Origin: CAVPJC01 sp963705155
Lineage (GTDB): Bacteria; Chloroflexota; Anaerolineae; Anaerolineales; UBA4823
Assembly: GCA_963705155.1 (NCBI GenBank)
Contig: CAVPJC010000003.1
Span: forward strand, 1 to 64,000
DNA: 64,000 bases
Direction: 5' to 3'
Part shown: positions 60,808 through 64,000 of the stretch, in pieces
Numbering within the stretch: position 1 is the first letter of the stretch
Layout of the letters: every line of letters begins with the position of its first letter
Notes under the pieces: model-generated
The model's database searches: none
The model's input: only the letters and a program-made list of their open reading frames with translations
What the model was told of the DNA's origin: nothing
Position numbers and translations under genes: made by a program

Positions 60808-62190
60808 ATGAGCACAGCCACAAAAACAAAGATCATGGGCTATTTGCCAGCCGATACCCCACCCATGGGAGCACTGCTCAGCCTGGGTTTCCAACAGGTA
60901 TTGACCATGTTCCCGGCGACCGTTCTGGTTGCCATCCTGACTAAATTTGACGTGGGGGTTACGCTGACTGCCAGTGGCATCGGAACCATCATTGCCCTGT
61001 TGGTTTCGGGGCGCCGCATCCCGCTTTACTATGGTTCGAGCTTCAGCTATATCACCGTTGTCATCACGACCATGAGCCTGTACGCCAAGGACTGCTTCAG
61101 CGACCCGGCCACCTTCTACTGCCCTGAAGGCGTAAGAATTGTTCAGGTCGGTATCATTGGAACAGCCATTGTCGAAATTCTGGTCGGCTTGTTGATCATG
61201 CGCATCGGCAAAGAAGCATTGGACAAGGTGCTGCCGCCTGTCATCACAGGCAGCGTTGCGATTGTCATCGGTATTGCACTGGCTGGCGCAGCTCTGGGTA
61301 TGGCTGGGGCGAATTGGACCGTCGCATTCATCACCCTGATTGTCACCATCGCTTTCTCTGTCTACCTGCAGGGCAAGGGGCTGATCGGCATGCTCCCAAT
61401 CCTGCTGGGAGCTGTCGTCGGTTGGCTGGTTTCCATTCCATTTGGCCTGGTCAATTTTGGTCTGATTGCACAGGCTCCCTTGCTCGCCTTCCCGAAATTC
61501 ACCTTCCCGGCCTTCACCGATCCCCATGCCTGGGGAGCGATCACCGGCATCGCCCTGATCGCCATCGCCACCATTCCGGAAAGCACCGCCCACCTGTACC
61601 AGATGAGCCTGTACATCGACCAACTGGCCAAAGAGCTGGGCCGCGCTCCCATCGAGATCAAGCGCCTGATCGGCCTCAACCTGGTTTCCGATGGCAGCGA
61701 TGACATCGTCGTCGGTTTGCTGGGCGGCTGCGCCGGGACCAACTACGGCGAGAACAACAGCCTGATGGCGATCACGCGTTGTTACTCCGTGCCCGTGCTG
61801 ATGACCGCCGGGGTTATGGCGATCTTACTGGGCTTTGTGGGCAAGCTGGCCGCGGTGGTCAACACCCTGCCTACCGCCGTTACGGGTGGTCTCTCGATCT
61901 ACCTCTTCGGCGTGATCGGCATGCAAGGTATTGCACTGATCCAATCGGAGAGAGTGAACTTGTTCGAGCCCCGCCAGCTGGCGATCGGCGCGACCATTCT
62001 GGTCACGGGCATCGGCGGCAACCTTGGCCTGGCAGACGGCATGTTCCCCTTCCCCATCCCGGTGCTCTTCCCCAGCGGCATCCCCGCCATCGTCTTCTCG
62101 GCGCTGCTGGGGATTATCGTCAACCTGATCTTCCTGATTTTGCCGCCTAAGATGTTCGGCGTGGAAGACCGCGAAAATATCAATCTATAA
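60808..62190 (+). CDS. NCS2 family nucleobase permease (UraA/xanthine type)
   Basis: 460 intact residues with about 14 membrane helices. Residues that bind base in NCS2 proteins are visible: Glu in IATIPESTAHLYQM and Glu in GGCAGTNYGENNSLMAITR. The latter form (NYGEN) is closer to uracil permease UraA than to xanthine permeases, which commonly have Gln-Asn there, so uracil or a related base may be the substrate. The downstream genes encode a xanthine-dehydrogenase-type enzyme, which suggests purines. The two clues differ, and the substrate stays open. Import would be driven by protons or sodium. Confidence 0.8.
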   Translation: MSTATKTKIMGYLPADTPPMGALLSLGFQQVLTMFPATVLVAILTKFDVGVTLTASGIGTIIALLVSGRRIPLYYGSSFSYITVVITTMSLYAKDCFSDPATFYCPEGVRIVQVGIIGTAIVEILVGLLIMRIGKEALDKVLPPVITGSVAIVIGIALAGAALGMAGANWTVAFITLIVTIAFSVYLQGKGLIGMLPILLGAVVGWLVSIPFGLVNFGLIAQAPLLAFPKFTFPAFTDPHAWGAITGIALIAIATIPESTAHLYQMSLYIDQLAKELGRAPIEIKRLIGLNLVSDGSDDIVVGLLGGCAGTNYGENNSLMAITRCYSVPVLMTAGVMAILLGFVGKLAAVVNTLPTAVTGGLSIYLFGVIGMQGIALIQSERVNLFEPRQLAIGATILVTGIGGNLGLADGMFPFPIPVLFPSGIPAIVFSALLGIIVNLIFLILPPKMFGVEDRENINL

Positions 62191-62207
62191 GCTATACTCT
62201 CAGCCAG

Positions 62208-62244
62208 GTTGGAACGTTGGACTGCCCTGGTTCAACGTTCCAAC
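62208..62244. repeat. 12-bp perfect inverted repeat
   Basis: GTTGGAACGTTG (62208-62219) and CAACGTTCCAAC (62233-62244), separated by 13 bases, lie 18 bases after the permease stop and 28 bases before the next start. Without a T run it is not a good terminator. It may be an operator, or a hairpin that stabilises or limits read-through between the permease and the dehydrogenase genes. Confidence 0.6.
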
Positions 62245-62271
62245 ATCTCTGGCAATTACGAGGTGTGGAAG

Positions 62272-63168
62272 ATGAGCATCAATGCCCACCCAGAACTTCC
62301 AGAATTTGATTACATCCGGCCAGCCTCTCTCGCCGAAGCTTGCCGGTTCCTGGCAGAACACCCGGGCAAGTCCCGCCCGCTACTGGGCGGAACCGATATC
62401 TTCGTGCGCATGCGTGACGGGCTGTGGCACGACAAATACCTTGTGGATGTCAAGCGACTGGACAGCACCGGCGAACTGGTTTTCGATGCGAACAACGGGC
62501 TGACCATTGGCGCAGGCGTCAATATGAACCGGGTGATTGCCAGCCCGGCTGTGCAAGCCCATTACCCTTTGTTAGCCGAGGCCTGCCGTTCGGTGGCTTC
62601 TTACCAGCTGCGCACCCGGGCCACAATCGTTGGAAATGTGTGCAACGCCTCCCCTGCTGGTGATACTCTCGGCGCCTGCCTGGTGTTAAATGCGGACCTC
62701 AATATCCATGGTTTAGATGGCTTCCGCCAGGCTGCACTGGATACTTTCTTCCTCGGGCCGGGTAAAACGGAATTGAAACCCGGCGATATCGTCACATCCA
62801 TTCATTTCCCGCTGCCGCCGGAGGGTCAGGCCGGCGCCTATATCAAGCTGGGCCGCAACACCAGGAGCGATCTATCCATCGTTGGCATAACGGCCTGCGG
62901 CAGCAAAGACTCATCCCTGCCATCGGGCTACCGGTTCCGGGTCGCCCTGGCTTCGGTTGCGCCCATTCCACTGCTGGTTCCGGCTGTTGAAGAATATCTG
63001 GCAAATCAGCCTGTCAGCGCGGAGGCCTTTGCAAAGGCGGCGCGCCTGGCGCAGGCGGCCTGCAAGCCGATTGACGATGTGCGCGGCAGCGCCCGTTACC
63101 GCAAGGCGATGGTGCGCAAGCTGACCGAAAAAGCTTTAGAAATTACATGGATGCGTTTGGGAAATTGA
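62272..63168 (+). CDS. xanthine dehydrogenase family, FAD-binding subunit
   Basis: 298 intact residues from ATG 62272. The FAD-binding PLLGGTDIFVRMRDG and ATIVGNVCNASPAGDTL, typical of the CoxM/XdhB type, are present, followed by the C-terminal helical domain (RYRKAMVRKLTEKALE). It passes electrons from the FeS centres to its acceptor. Gene order FAD, FeS, Mo agrees with cox- and xdh-type operons in many bacteria. The substrate is open: xanthine, nicotinate, carbon monoxide and other N-heterocycles are used by relatives. The end of the operon lies outside the window. Confidence 0.87.
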   Translation: MSINAHPELPEFDYIRPASLAEACRFLAEHPGKSRPLLGGTDIFVRMRDGLWHDKYLVDVKRLDSTGELVFDANNGLTIGAGVNMNRVIASPAVQAHYPLLAEACRSVASYQLRTRATIVGNVCNASPAGDTLGACLVLNADLNIHGLDGFRQAALDTFFLGPGKTELKPGDIVTSIHFPLPPEGQAGAYIKLGRNTRSDLSIVGITACGSKDSSLPSGYRFRVALASVAPIPLLVPAVEEYLANQPVSAEAFAKAARLAQAACKPIDDVRGSARYRKAMVRKLTEKALEITWMRLGN

Positions 63169-63237
63169 GGCCGGGTTGTATGCTGCTTAAACCAGCAAGA
63201 CCTGCGCCCGGCTTCCCAACCCTCCGATGAGGTAAAC

Positions 63238-63720
63238 ATGGCGATCCATAGAATTACATTAACTGTTAATGGTGAATACGAACAAGTGGATGTCCCTTCA
63301 GAGCTCACCCTGCTGTCGATGCTGCGAGAAAAGCTGGCCAAAACCGGCACCAAAAACGGCTGCATGGCGGGTGAGTGCGGCGCCTGCACCGTCCTGCTGG
63401 ACGGCGAGCCGGTGAACAGCTGCATGGTGCTGGCTGTAGAATGCGATGGTATGAATGTTGTCACCGTAGAAGGGTTGGCAAAAGACGGCGTGCTGGACCC
63501 GGTGCAGCAGACGATCATGGATCACGGCGGGGTGCAGTGTGGTTTCTGCACTCCGGGCATGCTCATCTCGGCGCGGGCATTGCTGGACCGCAATGTCGAC
63601 CCGTCTGAAGAAGAAATTCGTGAGGCGCTGGTTGGCAACCTGTGTCGCTGCACCGGCTACTTGCGCATCGTCGATGCGGTAAAAGATGCCGCCTCACGCC
63701 AGCAAGCTCTCACAGCCTGA
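63238..63720 (+). CDS. xanthine dehydrogenase family, [2Fe-2S] subunit
   Basis: 160 intact residues after a GAGG site. The plant-type cluster is held by NGCMAGECGACTVLLDGEP with a fourth Cys in VNSCMVL. The second, helical cluster is CGFCTPGMLIS with CRCTGYLRI. Both [2Fe-2S] centres are therefore complete. The length is standard for stand-alone CoxS/XdhC-type subunits. It moves electrons between the molybdenum and FAD subunits. The Mo subunit gene starts 14 bases after its stop. Confidence 0.9.
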   Translation: MAIHRITLTVNGEYEQVDVPSELTLLSMLREKLAKTGTKNGCMAGECGACTVLLDGEPVNSCMVLAVECDGMNVVTVEGLAKDGVLDPVQQTIMDHGGVQCGFCTPGMLISARALLDRNVDPSEEEIREALVGNLCRCTGYLRIVDAVKDAASRQQALTA

Positions 63721-63733
63721 CCCGGAGGGAACC

Positions 63734-64000
63734 ATGCAAGCAAAAACCGCAAACCAAAATATCCCTCATCCCATCGGCGACAGCGTCCAGCGGGTGGATG
63801 CGCATGAAAAGGTGGTCGGCTCGGCGCTGTTTGCCGATGATCTGCAATTTGGACCAGGATTGTTGTACGCCCGCATCAAACGCAGCCCGCTGCCGCACGC
63901 CATCATCAAGCGCATTGATACCAGCCAGGCCCGCCTCTTGCCCGGGGTCAAAGCCGTCGTTACCGGCGCAGATTACTCCGGCATGATCGGGCTGTACCTG
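63734..64000 (+). CDS. xanthine dehydrogenase family, molybdopterin-binding subunit, 5' part
   Basis: 89 residues of the N-terminus before the window ends. ATG 63734 is preceded by CGGAGG. IPHPIGDSVQRVDAHEKVVG, ALFADDLQFGPGLLYARIKR and SPLPHAIIKRIDTSQA form the typical a/b hammerhead opening. The Mo-site residues lie outside the window, so the substrate type (xanthine, CO and others) cannot be read. The frame is open to the last base. Confidence 0.88.
   Translation, partial: MQAKTANQNIPHPIGDSVQRVDAHEKVVGSALFADDLQFGPGLLYARIKRSPLPHAIIKRIDTSQARLLPGVKAVVTGADYSGMIGLYL

Noticed and set aside
1..64000. CRISPR arrays and rRNA genes
   Set aside because: No evenly spaced repeats of 24-40 bases and no rRNA-like blocks were seen when reading through the window; a dedicated search was not possible.

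Overview
The window looks like chromosomal DNA from an uncultured Chloroflexota bacterium, most likely Anaerolineae-like. This is inferred from gene content, not from a marker gene. The hints are secreted proteins with HAF repeats and a C-terminal (L/Y)(L/M)P tail, a membrane-anchored pullulanase, paired M16 peptidases, an SNF2/Mod/Res helicase-methylase island, and a molybdenum hydroxylase of FAD-FeS-Mo gene order beside a DUF2877 protein. No rRNA, confident tRNA or CRISPR array was seen.

Layout. (1) 1-5760: small soluble genes on the plus strand (alpha/beta hydrolase, two NTF2-like proteins, an ABM-like protein, DUF1059, a winged-helix protein, an M50-like membrane protein, OsmC), with a 90-bp MITE-like element at 1976-2080. 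(2) 5801-14986: three large genes. Two are exported: a HAF/PEP-associated repeat protein and a metzincin protease. Between them lie a long unknown protein with a glycosidase-like middle and the broken tail of a second copy of the repeat protein. (3) 15547-21457, minus strand: a polysaccharide operon transcribed wecC-wecB-acetyltransferase-GT4-FkbM-GT4, with overlapping start and stop codons. (4) 21531-34287, minus strand: a six-gene defence-like island transcribed SNF2 helicase, Fic, pentapeptide-repeat protein, Mod-type DNA methyltransferase, GmrSD-type (DUF262/DUF1524) nuclease, Res-type helicase. (5) 34401-46489: housekeeping and proteolysis genes (MBL fold, MutY, M19 dipeptidase, NADPH-ferredoxin reductase-like, M16 pair, AcpS, penicillin acylase, DsrE). 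(6) 46556-57033: pullulanase, SerB and SerA, an ABC-2 exporter and phosphoglucomutase. (7) 57057-64000: zinc-ribbon membrane proteins, DUF2877, a possible structured RNA with terminator, an NCS2 permease and the start of a xanthine dehydrogenase-type operon, pointing to purine or related N-heterocycle catabolism.

How the genes work together. Region 3 makes UDP-ManNAcA and adds sugars and methyl groups to a surface glycan. Region 4 pairs a modification methylase with two helicases and a modification-dependent nuclease family, which suggests DNA-level defence. Pullulanase and phosphoglucomutase fit alpha-glucan use. Region 7 couples import of a nucleobase to its hydroxylation.

Data quality. 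Many genes are split by single-base shifts, including housekeeping ones such as serA, pgm and wecB. At least two sites are homopolymer-length changes (a T run near 38090, a C run near 49971). I therefore treat most breaks as sequencing errors and give full reconstructed spans. The density is much higher before 34.3 kb than between 34.4 and 44.9 kb, so some decay in the left part cannot be excluded.
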